Shown here: piece after piece, positions 13,150 to 27,619 of the stretch
Numbering within the stretch: position 1 is the first letter of the stretch
How the letters are laid out: every line of letters starts with the position of its first letter
From: Atherix ibis
Lineage: Eukaryota > Arthropoda > Insecta > Diptera > Athericidae
DNA length: 64,000 nt
Assembly: GCA_958298945.1 (NCBI GenBank)
Contig: OY282608.1
Span: 14,485,933 to 14,549,932, forward strand
Direction: 5' to 3'
Position numbers and translations under genes: made by a program
The notes under the pieces: generated by a model
What the model saw: the letters and a program-made list of their open reading frames with translations, nothing else
Databases searched by the model: none
What the model was told of the DNA's origin: nothing

Positions 13150-16100
13150 CAAACCAACAAACCAACAAACTAAGAAACCAACAAACCAACAAACCAAGTA
13201 ACCAACAAACCAACAAACCAACAAGCCAACAAACCAACAAATCAACAAACGAACAAACCAACAAATGAACAAACCAACAAACCAACAAACCAACAGACAA
13301 ACAAACCAACAAACCAACAAGCCAATAAACCAACAAGCCAACAAACCAACAAACCAAGAAACGAACAACCAAACAAACCAACAAACCAACAAACCAACAA
13401 ACCAAGTAACCAACAAACCAACAAACGAACAAACCAACAAACAAACAAACCAACAAATGAACAAACCAACAAACGAACAAACCAACAAACCAACAAACCA
13501 ACAAACAAACAAACCAACAAACCAACAAACCAACAAACCAACAAACCAATAAACCAAAAAACCAACAAACCAACAAGCCAACAAACCAACAAACCTACAA
13601 ACCAAGTAACCAACAAACCAACTAACCAACAAGCCAACAAACCAATAAACCAATAAACCAAAAAACCAACAAACCAACAAACGAACAAACCAACAAACCA
13701 ACAAGCCAACAAACCAACAAACCAACAAACCAACAAACCAACAAACCAACAAACCAACAAACGAACAAACCAACAAACGAACAAACCAAAAAACCTACAA
13801 ACCAACAAACCAACAAACCAACAAACCAACAAACGAACAAACGAACAAACCAACAAGCCAACAAACCAAAAAACCAACAAACCAACAAACAAAATAACCA
13901 ACAAACCAACGAACCAAAAAACCAACAAACCAACAAACCAACAAACCAACAAGCCAACAAACCAACAAACCAACAAACCAACAAACGAACAAACAAACAA
14001 ACCAACAAACCAACAAACCAACAAACCAACAAACCAACAAACCAACAAACCAACAAACGAACAAACCAACAAGCCAACAAACCAACAAACCAACAAACGA
14101 ACAAACCAACAAACCAACAAACCAAGAAACGAACAAACCAACAAACCACCAAACCAACAAACCAACAAACCAACAAGCCAGCAAACCAACAAACCAACAA
14201 GCCACCAAACCAACAAACCAGCAAACGAACAAACAAACAAACCAACAAACCAACAAAACAACAAACCAACAAACCAACAAACGAACAAACCAACAAACAA
14301 ACAAACCAATAAACCAACAACCCCACAAACCAAGTAACCAACAAACCAACAAATCAACAAACCAACAAACCAACAAGCCAACAAACCAACAAACCGACAA
14401 ACCAACAAACCAAGTAACCAATAAACCAACAAACCAACAAGCCAACAAACCAACAAACCAACAAACAAACAAACCAACAAACCAACAACCCAATAAACCA
14501 ACAAACCAATAAACCAACAAACCAACAAACCAACAAACCAACAAACCAACAAGCCAACAAAGCAACAAACCAACAAACGAACAAACGAACAAACGAACAA
14601 ACGAACAAACGAACAAACCAACAAACCAACAAACCAAATAACCAACAAACCAACGAACCAAAAAACCAACAAACCAACAAACCAACAAACCAACAAGCCA
14701 ACAAACCAACAAACCAACAAACGAACAAACAAACAAACCAACAAACCAACAAACCAACAAGCCAACAAACCAACAAACCAACAAATTAACAAACCAACAA
14801 ACGAACAAACCAACAAACCAACAAGCCAACAAACCAACAAGCCAACAAACCAACAAACCAACAAACGAACAAACGAACAAACGAACAAACGAACAAACCA
14901 ACAAACCAACAAACCAACAAACCAACAAACCAACAAACCAACAAACCAACAAGCCAACAAACGAACAAACCAACAAACAAACAAACCAACAAACGAACAA
15001 ACCAACAAACCAACAAACCAAGAAACCAACAAACCAAGAAACCAACAAACCAACAAACTAACAAGCCAACAAGCCAACAAACCAACAAACCAATTAACCA
15101 ACAAACCAACAAACCAACAAACCAACAAACCAACAAACGAACAAACAAACAAACCAACAAACCAACAAACCAACAAACCAAAAAACAACAAGCCAACAAA
15201 CCAACAAACCAACAAACCAAGTAACCAACAAACCAACAAACCAACAAGCCAACAAAACAATAAACCAACAAACGAACAAACGAACAAACCAACAAACCAA
15301 CAAACCAACAAACGAACAAACCAACAAACCATCAAGCCAACAAACCAACAAACCAACAAGCCAAGAAACCAACAAATCAACAAACGAACAAACAAAACAA
15401 ACCAACAAACCAACAAACCAACAAGCCAGCAAACCAACAAACCAACAAGCCAACAAACCAACAAACCAGCAAACGAACAAACAAACAAACCAACAAACCA
15501 ACAAAACAACAAACCAACAAACCAACAAACGAACAAACCAACAAACAAACAAACCAATAAACCAACAACCCAACAAACCAAGTAACCAACAAACCAACAA
15601 ATCAACAAACCAACAAACCAACAAGCCAACAAACCAACAAACCGACAAACCAACAAACCAAGTAACCAATAAACCAACAAACCAACAAGCCAACAAACCA
15701 ACAAACAAACAAACCAACAAACCAACAAACCAACAAACCAATAAACCAACAAACCAACAAACCAACAAACCAACAAGCCAACAAACCAACAAGCCAACAA
15801 ACCAACAAACCAACAAACGAACAAACGAACAAACGAACAAACGAACAAACCAACAAACCAACAAACCAACAAACCAACAAACCAACAAACCAACAAACCA
15901 ACAAGCCAACAAACGAACAAACCAACAAACAAACAAACCAACAAACGAACAAACCAACAAACCAACAAACCAACAAACCAAGAAACCAACAAACCAACAA
16001 ACTAACAAGCCAACAAGCCAACAACCCAACAAACCAATTAACCAACAAACCAACAAACCAACAAACCAACAAACCAACAAACGAACAAACAAACAAACCA

Positions 16101-17500
16101 ACAAACCAACAAACCAACAAACCAAAAAACCAACAAGCCAACAAACCAACAAACCAACAAACCAAGTAACCAACAAACCAACAAACCAACAAGCCAACAA
16201 AACAATAAACCAACAAACGAACAAACGAACAAACCAACAAACCAACAAACCAACAAACGAACAAACCAACAAACCATCAAGCCAACAAACCAACAAACCA
16301 ACAAGCCAAGAAACCAACAAATCAACAAACGAACAAACAAAACAAACCAACAAACCAACAAGCCAACAAACCAACAAACTAACAAGCCAACAAACCAACA
16401 AACCAGCAAACGAACAAACAAACAAACCAACAAACCAACAAACCAACAAACCAACAAACCAACAAATGAACAAACCAACAAACAAACAAACCAACAAACC
16501 AACAAACCAACAAACCAACAAACCAAGTAACCAACAAACCAACAAACCAACAAACCAACAAACCAACAAACCAACAAACCAACAAACCAACAAGCCAACA
16601 AACCAGCAAACCAACAAACCAATAAACCAACAAACCAACAAACCAACAAACCAACATACCGACAAACCAACAAGCCAACAAATCAACAAACCAACAAACC
16701 AACAAACCAAGTAACCAATAAACCAACAAACCAACAAGCCAACAAACCAACAACCCAACAAACCAACAAACGAACAAACGAACAAACCAACAAAGAACAA
16801 ACCAAAAAACCAACAAACCAACAAACGAACAAATCAACAAACCAACAAGCCAACAAACCAACAAACCAACAAGCCAACAAACTAACAAACTAACAAACGA
16901 ACAAACAAACAAACCAACAAACCAACAAACCAACAAACTAAGTAACCAACAAACCAACAAACGAAAAAAAAACCAACAAACAAACAAACCAACAAACGAA
17001 CAAACCAACAAACGAACAAACCAACAAACCAACAAACCAACAAACCAACAAACCAACAAACCAACAAACCAAGAAACCAACAACCCAACAAACCAACAAA
17101 CCAACAAGCCAACAAACCAACAAACCAACAAACCAACAGACCAACAAACCAACAAACCAGCAAACCAACAAACGAACAAACAAACAAACCCACTACCCAA
17201 CAAACCAACAAACCAAAAAACCAACAAACAAACAAACCAACAAGCCAACAAACCAACAAACCAAGTAACCAACAAGCCAACAAACCAACAAGCCAACAAA
17301 CCAATAAACCAACAAACGAACAAACGAACAAACCAACAAACCAACAAACGAACAAGCCAACAAACCAACAAACCAACAAACGAACAAACAAACAAACCAA
17401 CAAACCAACAAACCAACAAACCAACAAACCAACAAACCAACAAACCAACAAACGAACGAACCAACAAACAAAAAAACCAACAAACTAACAAACCAACAAA
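13150..17500. repeat. Block C: octamer domain with 1248- and about 945-bp duplications
   Basis: Variant strings recur here at two spacings. The segment around 13900-14344 resembles that around 15150-15592 at 1248 bp (156 octamers). The segment 14800-15400 resembles 15750-16350 at 944-952 bp: CAATTAACC at 15091 and 16035, CCAAGAAACC followed by AAATCAAC at 15361 and 16306. The change from 944 to 945 follows a 1-bp deletion in AAAAAACAAC at 15180-15189 present in only the first copy. Runs of four CAAACGAA units occur at about 14863 and 15815. The only content is satellite. Confidence 0.8.
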
Positions 17501-18899
17501 TCAAGTAACCAACAAACCAACAAACCAACAAGCCAACAAATTAAGAAACCAAGAAACCAACAAACCAACAAGCCAACAAACCAACAAACCAACAAACCAA
17601 CAAGCCAACAAACCAACAAACCAACAAACGAACAAACGAACAAACCAACTAATGAACAAACCAACAAACCAACAAACCAACAAACGAACAAACCAATAAA
17701 CCAACAAACCAACAAACCAACAAACCAACAAACCAAGTAACCAACAAACCAACAAACGAACAAACCAACAACCAAACAAACCAACAAACGAACAAACCAA
17801 CAAACCAACAAACCAACAAACTAACAAGCCAACAAACCAACAAACGAACAAACCAACAAACCAACAAACCAACAAACCAACAAACCAACAAACAAACAAA
17901 CAAACAAACCAACAAACAAACAAACCAACAAACCAAAAAACCAACAAACCAACAAACCAACAAGCCAACAAACCAACAAACCAACAAACCAACAAACCAA
18001 CAAACGAAGTAACCAACAAACCAACAAACCAACAAGCCAACAAACCAACAAATCAACAAACGAACAAACCAACAAGCCAACAAACCAACAAATCAACAAA
18101 CGAACAAACGAACAAACCAACAAATGAACAAACCAACAAGCCAACAAACTAACAGACAAACAAACCAACAAACCAACAAACCAAGAAACGAACAAACAAA
18201 CAAACCAACAAACCAACAAACAAACAAACCAACAAACCAACAAACCAACAAACCAAGTAACCAACAAACCAACAAACGAACAAACCAACAAACAAACAAA
18301 CCAACAAATAAACAAACCAACAAACGAACAAACCAACAAACCAACAAGCCAACAAACCAACAAACCAACAAACGAAGAAACCAACAAACCAAGAAACCAA
18401 CAAACCAACAAGCCAACAAACCAACAAACCAACAAAGCAACAAACCAACAAACCAACAAACCAACAAACCAAAAAACCAACAAACCAACAAACCAACAAA
18501 CCAACAAGCCAACAAACCAACAAACCAACAAACCAACAAACGAACAAACAAACAAACCAACAAACCAACAAACCAACAAACCAACAAACCAACAAACCAA
18601 TAACCCAAAAAACCAACAAACCAACAAGCCAAGAAACCAACAAACCTACAAACCAAGTAACAAACAAACCAACTAACCAACAAGCCAACAAACCTATAAA
18701 CCAACAAACCAAAAAACCAACAAACCAACAAACGAACAAACCAACAAACCAACAAGCCAACAAACCAACAAACCAACAAACCAACAAACCAACAAACCGA
18801 CAAACGAACAAACCAACAAGCCAACAAACCAACAAACCAACAAACGAACAAACCAACAAACCAACAAACCAACAAACCAACAAACCAACAAACCAACAA

Positions 18900-20100
18900 A
18901 CCAACAAACCAACAAACGAACAAACCAACAAGCCAACAAGCCAAGAAACCAAAAAAACAACAAACCAACAAACCAAATAAAGAACAAACCAACAAACGAA
19001 CAAACAAACAAACCAACAAGCCAACAAGCCAACAAACCAACAAGCCGAGGAACCAACAAGCCAACAAATGAACAAACGAACAAACCATTAAATCAACAAA
19101 CCAACAAACCAACAAGCCAACAAGCCAACAAACCAACAAGTTAACAAACGAACAAACGAACAAACGAACAAACTAACAAACCAACAAACCAACAAACCAA
19201 CAAACCAAAAAACCAACAAACCAACAAACCAACAAACTAACAAACCCACAAACCAACAAACCAACAAACCAACAAACCAACAAACCAACAAACCAACATA
19301 CCAACATACCAAAAAACCAACAAACCAACAAACCAACAAACCAACAAGCCAATAAACAGAAAAATCAACAAACCAACAAACGAACAAACAAACAAGCCAA
19401 CAAACCAACAATCCAACAAACGAACAAACCAACAAACCAACAAAGCAACAAACCAACAAACCAACAAACCAACAAACCAAAAAACCAACAAACCAAGCAA
19501 CCAACAAACCAACAAGCCAACAAACCACCAAACCAACAAACCCACAAACGAACAAACAAACAAACAAACAAACCAACAAACCAACAAACCAACAAACCAA
19601 TAAACCAAAAAACCAACAAACCAACAAGCCAACAAACCAACAAACCTTCAAACCAAGTAACCAACAAACCAACTAACCAACAAGCCAACAAAAAAATAAA
19701 CCAACAAACCAAAAAACCAACAAACCAACAAACGAACAAACCAACAAACCAACAAGCCAACAAACCAACAAACCAACAAACCAATAAACCAACAAACCAA
19801 CAAACGAACAAACCAACAAGCCAACAACCCAACAAACCAACAAACGAACAAACCAACAAACCAACAAACCAACAAACCAAATAACCAACAAACCAACAAA
19901 CGAACAAACAAACAAACCAACAAGCCAACAAACCAACAAACCAACAAACCAATAAACCAACAAACCAACAAACGAACAAACCAACAAGCCAACAAACCAA
20001 CAAACCAACAAACGAATAAACCAACAAACAAACAAGCCAACAAACCAATAAGCCAACAAATGAACAAACGAACAAACCATTAAATCAACAAACCAACAAA
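18900..20100. repeat. Higher-order segment, copy 1 of a 2.38-kb-spaced pair
   Basis: Matches about 21276-22480. The spacing is 2376 bp at the left (CCATTAAATC at 19085 and 21461) and 2384 bp further right (AATCCAAC at 19410 and 21794; AATAAGCC at 20047 and 22431), so one octamer was gained or lost inside. Copies differ at scattered sites: GCCGAGG near 19045 versus GCCAAGG near 21420, and ACCTTCAAACC near 19643 versus ACCTACAAAC near 22028. Confidence 0.85.
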
Positions 20101-21275
20101 CCAACAAGCCAACAAACCAACAAACCAAAAAACCAACAAACCAAAAAACCAACAAATGAACAAACCAACAAGCCAACCAGCCAACAAACCAACAAGCCAA
20201 CAAACGAACAAACGAACAAACCAACAAACCAACAAACCAACAAACCAACAAACCAACAAACCAACAAACCAACAAACCAACAAACCAACAAACCAACAAA
20301 CCAACAAACCAACAAACCAACAAACCAACAAACCAACAAACCAACATACCAACAAACCAAAAAACCAACAAACCAACAAATCAACAGACCAACAAACCAA
20401 CAAACCAACAAGCCAACAAACCAACAAACCAACAAACAAACAAACAAACAAACCAACAAACCAACAAACCAACAAACCAACAAACCAACAAACCAACAAA
20501 CCAACAAACCAATAAACCAACAAACCAACAAACGAACAAACCAACAAACAAAAAAACCAACAAACTAAAAAACCAACAAATCAAGTAACCAACAAACCAA
20601 CAAATCAACAAGCCAACAAACCAAGAAACCAACAAACCAACAAACCAAGTAACCAACAAACCAACAAACCAACAAGCCAACAAACCAATAAACCAACAAA
20701 CGAACAAACGAACAAACCAACAAACCAACAAGCCAACAAACCAACAAACCAACAAACCAACAAACGAACAAACAAACAAACCAACAAACCAACAAACCAA
20801 CAAACCAACAAACCAACAAACGAACAAACCAACAAAAAAAAAAACCAACAAACTAACAAACCAACAAATCAAGTAACCAACAAACCAACAAACCAACAAG
20901 CCAACAAACCAAGAAACCAACAAACCAACAAACCAACAAGCCAACAAACCAACAAACCAACAAACCAACAAACCAACAAGCCAACAAACTAACAAACCAA
21001 CAAACCAACAAACCAAGTAACCAACAAACCAACAAACCAACAAGCCAACAAACCAACAAACCAACAAACCAACAAACGAACAAACGAACAAACCAACAAA
21101 TGAACAAACCAACAAACCAACAAACCAATAAACCAACAAACCAACAAACCAAAAAACCAACAAACCAAGTAACCAACAAACCAACAAACGAACAAACCAA
21201 CAACCAAACAAACCAACAAACGAACAAACCAACAAACGAACCAACCAACAAACCAAGAAACCAACAAACTAAGAA

Positions 21276-22480
21276 ACCAACAAACCAACAAACTAACAAG
21301 CCAACAAACCAACAAGCCAACAAACCAAAAAACCAACAAACCAACAACCCAAATAACCAACAAACCAACAAACGAACAAACAAACAAACCAACAAGCCAA
21401 CAAGCCAACAAACCAACAAGCCAAGGAACCAACAAGCCAACAAATGAACAAACGAACAAACCATTAAATCAACAAACCAACAAACCAACAAGCCAACAAG
21501 CCAACAAACCAACAAGCCAACAAACGAACAAACGAACAAACGAACAAACGAACAAACCAACAAACCAACAAAACAACAAACCAACAAACCAACAAACCAA
21601 CAAACCAACAAACCAACAAACCAACAAACCACCAAACCAACAAACCAACAAACCAACAAACCAACAAACCAACATACCAACAAACCAAAAAACCAACAAA
21701 CCAACAAACCAACAAACCAACAAACCAACAAGCCAATAAACCAAAAAATCAACAAACCAACAAACGAACAAACAAACAAGCCAACAAACCAACAATCCAA
21801 CAAACGAACAAACCAACAAACCAACAAAGCAACAAACCAACAAACGAACAAACCAACAAACCAAAAAACCAACAAACCAACAAACCAACAAACCAACAAA
21901 CCAACAAGCCAACAAACCAACAAACCAACAAACGAACAATCAAACAAACCAACAAACCAACAAACCAACAAACCAAAAAACCAATAAACCAAAAAACCAA
22001 CAAACCAACAAGCCAACAAACCAACAAACCTACAAACTAAGTAACCAACAAACCAACTAACCAACAAGCCAACAAACCAATAAACCAACAAACCAAAAAA
22101 CCAACAAACCAACAAACGAACAAACCAACAAACCAACAAGCCAACAAACCAACAAACCAACAAACCAATAAACCAACAAACCAACAAACGAACAAACCAA
22201 CAAGCCAACAACCCAACAAACCAACAAACGAACAAACCAACAAACCAACAAACCAACAAACCAAATAACCAACAAACCAACAAACGAACAAACAAACAAA
22301 CCAACAAGCCAACAAACCAACAAACCAACAAACCAATAAACCAACAAACCAACAAACGAACAAACCAACAAGCCAACAAACCAACAAACCAACAAACGAA
22401 CAAACCAACAAACAAACAAGCCAACAAACCAATAAGCCAACAAATGAACAAACGAACAAACCATTAAATCAACAAACCAA
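21276..22480. repeat. Higher-order segment, copy 2 of a 2.38-kb-spaced pair
   Basis: Second copy of 18900-20100. It ends with the same AATAAGCC, CAAATGAA, CAAACGAA, CCATTAAATC order (22431-22470). Related copies of this terminal haplotype occur again near 31965-32000 and 42137-42175, which are 10172 bp apart. Confidence 0.85.
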
Positions 22481-23169
22481 CAAACCAACAAGCCAACAAA
22501 CCAACAAACCAAAAAACCAACAAACCAACAAGCCAACAAACGAACAAACGAACAAACCAACAAACCAACAAACCAACAAACCAACAAACCAACAAACCAA
22601 CAAACCAACAAACCAACAAACCAACAAACCAACAAACCAACAAACCAACAAACCAACAAACCAACATACCAACAAACCAAAAAACCAACAAATCAACAAA
22701 CCAACAAACCAACAAACCGACAAGGCAATAAACCAAAAAATCAACAAACCAACCAACGAACAAACCAACAAGCCAACAAACCAACAAACCAACAAACGAA
22801 CAAACCAACAAACCAACAAACCAAGAAACCAACAAACCAACAAACCAACAAACCAACAAACCAACAAACGAACAAACCAACAAGCCAACAAACCAACAAA
22901 CCAAATAACCAACAAACCAACAAACGAACAAACCAACAAACCAACAAGCCAACAAGCCAACAAACCAACAAGCCAACAAACCAACAAGCCAACATATGAA
23001 CAAACGAACAAACCATTAAATCAACAAAACAACAAGCCAACAAGCCTACAAACCAACAAACCAAAAAACCAGCGAACCAACAAACCAACAAACGAACAAA
23101 CCAACAAACCAAAAAACAAACAAACCAACAAGCCAACAAGCCAACAAACCAACAAGCCAACAAACGAAC

Positions 23170-26100
23170 AAACCAACAAATCAATAAACCAACAAACCGA
23201 CAAACCGACAAACCAACAAACCAACAAACCAACAAACCAACAAACCAACAAACCAACAAACCAACAAACCAACATACCAACAAACCAAAAAACCAACAAA
23301 CCAACAAAACAACAAACCAACAAGCCAATAAACCAAAAAATCAACAAACCAACAAACGAACAAACCAACAAACAAACAAACCAAGTAACCAACAAACCAA
23401 CAAACGAACAAACCAACAAACAAACAAACCAACAAACGAACAAACCAACAAACGAACAAACCAACAAGCCAACAAACCAACAAACCAACAAACCAAGAAA
23501 CCAACAAACCAACAAACCAACAAACCAACAAGCCAACAAACCAGCAAACCAACAAACCAACAAACCAACAAACCAACAAACCAACAAACCAACAGACCAA
23601 GTAACCAACAAACCAACAAACCAACAAACCAACAAACCAACAAGCCAAAAAGCCAACAAACCAACAAGCCAACAAACCAACAAACCAACAAACCAACAAA
23701 CCAACAAACAAACAAACCAACAAACCAACAAACCAACAAACCAACAAATCAACAAACCAACAAACCAACAAACCAACAAACTAACAAACCAACAAGCCAA
23801 CAAACCAACAAACCAACAAACCAACAAACCAAGAAACGAACAAACCAACAAACAACCAAACAAACAAACCAACAAACCAACAAACCAACAAACCAAAGAA
23901 CCAAGTAACCAATAAACCAACAAACCAACAAGCCAACAAACCAACAAACCAACAAACCAACAAACGAACAAACGAACAAACCAACAAAGAACAAACCAAA
24001 AAACCAACAAACCAACAAACGAACAAACCAACAAACCAACAAGCCAACAAACCAACAAACCAACAAGCCAACAAACTAACAAACTAACAAACGAACAAAC
24101 AAACAAACCAACAAACCAACAAGCCAACAAACCAAGTAACCAACAAACCAACAAACGAAAATAAAACCAACAAACAAACTAACCAACAAACGAACAAACC
24201 AACAAACGAACAAACCAACAAGCCAACAAACCAACAAACCAACAAACCAACAAACCAACAAACAAACAAACCAACAAACCAACAAACCAACAAACCAACA
24301 AATCAACAAACCAACAAACCAACAAACCAACAAACTAACAAACCAACAAGCCAACAAACCAACAAACCAACAAACCAACAAACCAAGAAACGAACAAACC
24401 AACAAACAACCAAACAAACAAACCAACAAACCAACAAACCAACAAACCAAAAAACCAAGTAACCAATAAACCAACAAACCAACAAGCCAACAAACCAACA
24501 AACCAACAAACCAACAAACGAACAAACGAACAAACCAACAAAGAACAAACCAAAAAACCAACAAACCAACAAACGAACAAACCAACAAACCAACAAGCCA
24601 ACAAACCAACAAACCAACAAGCCAACAAACTAACAAACTAACAAACGAACAAACAAACAAACCAACAAACCAACAAGCCAACAAACCAAGTAACCAACAA
24701 ACCAACAAACGAAAATAAAACCAACAAACAAACTAACCAACAAACGAACAAACCAACAAACGAACAAACCAACAAACCAACAAACCAACAAACCAAGAAA
24801 CCAACAACCCGACAAACCAACAAACCAACAAGCCAACAAACCAACAAACCAACAAACCAACAGACCTACAAACCAACTAACCAGCAAACCAACAAACGAA
24901 CAAACAAACAAACCCGCAACCCAACAAACCAACAAACCAAAAAACCAACAAACAAACAAACCAACAAGTTAACAAACCAACAAACCAAGTAACCAACAAA
25001 CCAACAAACCAACAAGCCAACAAACCAATAAACCAACAAACGAACAAACGAACAAACGAACAAACCAACAAACCAACAAACCAACAAACCAACAAGCCAA
25101 CAAACCAACAAACCAACAAACGAACAAACAAACAAACCAACAAACCAACAAACCAACAAACCAACAAACCAACAAACCAACAAACCAACAAACCAACAAA
25201 CGAACAAACCAACAAACAAAAAAACCAACAAACTAACAAACCAACAAATCAAGTAACCAAGAAACCAACAAACCAACAAGCCAACAAACCAAGAAACCAA
25301 CAAACCAACAAACCAACAAGCCAACAAACCAACAAACCAACAAACCAACAAACCAACAAACCAACAAACCAACAAACCAACAAACCAACAAGCCAATAAA
25401 CTAACAAACCGACAAACCAACAAACCAAGTAACCAACAAACCAACAAACCAACAAGCCAACAAACCAACAAACCAACAAACGAACAAACGAACAAGCCAA
25501 CAAACCAACAAACCAACAAACAAACAAACGAACAAACCAACAAATGAACAAACCAACAAACCAACAAACCAACAAACGAACAAACCAATAAACCAACAAA
25601 CCAACAAACCAACAAACGAACAAACCAACAAACGAACAAACCAACAAACCAAGAAACCAACAAACCAAGAAGCCAACAAACCAACAAACTAACAAGCCAA
25701 CAAACCAACAAACGAACAAACCAACAAACCAACAAACCAACAAACCAACAAACCAACAAACCAACAAACGAACAAACAAACAAACCAACAAACGAACAAA
25801 CCAACAAACCAAAAAACCAACAAACCAACAAACCAACAAGCCAACAAACCAACAAACCAACAAACCACCAAACCAACAAACCAACAAACCAACAAACCAA
25901 GTAACCAACAAACCAACAAACCAACAAGCCAACAAACCAACAAATCAACAAACGAACAAACGAACAAACCAACAAATGAACAAACCAACAAACCAACAAA
26001 CTAACAGACAAACAAACCAACAAACCAACAAGCCAACAAACCAACAAGCCAACAAACCAAGAAACGAACAAAGAAACAAACCAACAAACCAACAAACCAA

Positions 26101-27500
26101 CAAACCAAGTAACCAACAAACCAACAAACGAACAAACCAACAAACAAACAAACCAACAAATGAACAAACCAACAAACGAACAAACCAACAAACCAACAAG
26201 CCAACAAACCAACAAACAAACAAACCAACAAACGAAGAAACCAACAAACCAAGAAACCAACAAACCAACAAGCCAACAAACCAACAAACAAACAAAGCAA
26301 CAAACCAACAAACCAACAAACCAACAAACCAAAAAACCAACAAACCAACAAACCAACAAGCCAACAAACCAACAAACCAACAAACCAACAAACGAACAAA
26401 CAAACAAACCAACAAACCAACAAACCAACAAACCAACAAACCAACAAACCAATAAACCAAAAAACCAACAAACAAACAAGCCAAGAAACCAACAAACCTA
26501 CAAACCAAGTAACCAACAAACCAACTAACCAACAAGCCAACAAACCTATAAACCAACAAAACAAAAAACCAACAAACCAACAAACGAACAAACCAACAAA
26601 CCAACAAGCCAACAAACCAACAAACCAACAAACCAACAAACCGACAAACGAACAAACCAACAAGCCAACAAACCAACAAACCAACAAACGAAAAAGCAAC
26701 AAACCAACAAACCAACAAACCAACAAACCAACAAACCAACAAACCAACAAACGAACAAACCAACAAGCCAACAAACCAAAAAACCAACAAACCAACAAAC
26801 CAAATAACCAATAAACCAACAAACAAACAAACAAACAAACCAACAAGCCAACAAGCCAACAAACCAACAAGCCAAGGAACCAACAAGCCAACAAATGAAC
26901 AAACGAACAAACCATTAAATCAACAAACCCACAAACCAACAAGCCAACAAGCCAACAAACCAACAAGCCAACAAACAAACAAACGAACAAACCAACAAAC
27001 CAACAAACCAACAAACCAACAAACCAACAGACCAACAAACCAACAAACCAACAAACCAACAAACCAACAAACCAACAAACCAACAAGGCAACAAACCAAC
27101 AAACCAACAAACCAACATACCAACAAACCAAAAAACCAACAAACCAACAAACCAACAAACCAACAAACCAACAAACCAACAAGCCAATAAACCAAAAAAT
27201 CAACAAACCAACAAACGAACAAACAAACAATCCAACAAACCAACAATCCAACAAACGAACAAACCAACAAACCAACAAAGCAACAAACCAACAAACCAAC
27301 AAACCAAAAAACCAACAAACCAACAAACCAACAAACCAACAAGCCAACAAACCAACAAACCAACAAACCAACAAACGAACAAACAAACAAACCAACAAAC
27401 CAACAAACCAACAAACCAACAAACCAATAAACCAAAAAACCAACAAACAAACAAGCCAACAAACCAACAAACCTACAAACCAAGTAACCAACAAACCAAC
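23170..27500. repeat. About 4-kb higher-order unit, copy 1
   Basis: Matches 27620-31450. The spacing is 4451 bp left of the nested 554-bp duplication (CAACAAACCG at 23190 and 27641) and 3939-3953 bp right of it: AAAGAACAAACC at 24540 and 28487, AAGTTAACAAACC at 24967 and 28914, ATGAACAAACC at 25976 and 29915, CCATTAAATC at 26912 and 30851. Reading frames over 25976-26455 and 29915-30394 are identical in residues, so the copies are very similar. A third relative occupies about 37740-41830. Confidence 0.9.
23600..24710. repeat. 554-bp tandem duplication nested in the 4-kb unit
   Basis: Two adjacent copies at about 23600-24154 and 24155-24708. AAAGAACAAACC starts at 23986 and 24540, and CGAAAATAAAACC at about 24156 and 24710, both 554 bp apart. 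The spacing is 69 octamers plus 2, so the unit already contained phase slips. The corresponding region of the next 4-kb copy (27620-28660) holds this segment once, with AAAGAACAAACC at 28487, so the extra copy is specific to the upstream unit or was lost downstream. Confidence 0.87.
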
Positions 27501-27619
27501 TAACCAACAAGCCAACAAACCAATAAACCAATAAACCAACAAGCCAACAAACCAACAAACCAACAAACCAACAAACGAACAAACAAACAAACCAACAAAC
27601 CAACAAGCCAACAAACGAA

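Larger units (their letters stand above)
10500..13150. repeat. Block B: high-purity octamer domain with 743/640-bp units
   Basis: This block holds the longest uninterrupted consensus runs in the window: about 10871-10998, 11390-11522, 11607-11733, 12134-12279 and 12756-12910. Between them lie clusters of CAAGCCAA, CAAACGAA and CAAACAAA. A two-base swap giving ACCACAAAACC recurs near 10668, 10751, 10995, 11257, 11731 and 12000 and is typical of this block. No gene-like sequence is present. Confidence 0.85.

Noticed and set aside
13242..15992. 916-residue reverse-strand open frame rich in LVCWFVGL repeats (similar: 59147-61672, 4258-6300, 58555-60573)
   Set aside because: The frame is a translation of the octamer. 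All three frames of the strand give the same peptide in rotation, many such frames open with TTG rather than ATG, and there is no domain, signal or codon pattern beyond the repeat.
16960..16975. Nine-A runs (also near 38809 and 41122) as poly(A) tails of retrocopies
   Set aside because: They are a variant octamer with C-to-A changes and a small indel, flanked on both sides by the same satellite, with no inserted sequence or target-site duplication.
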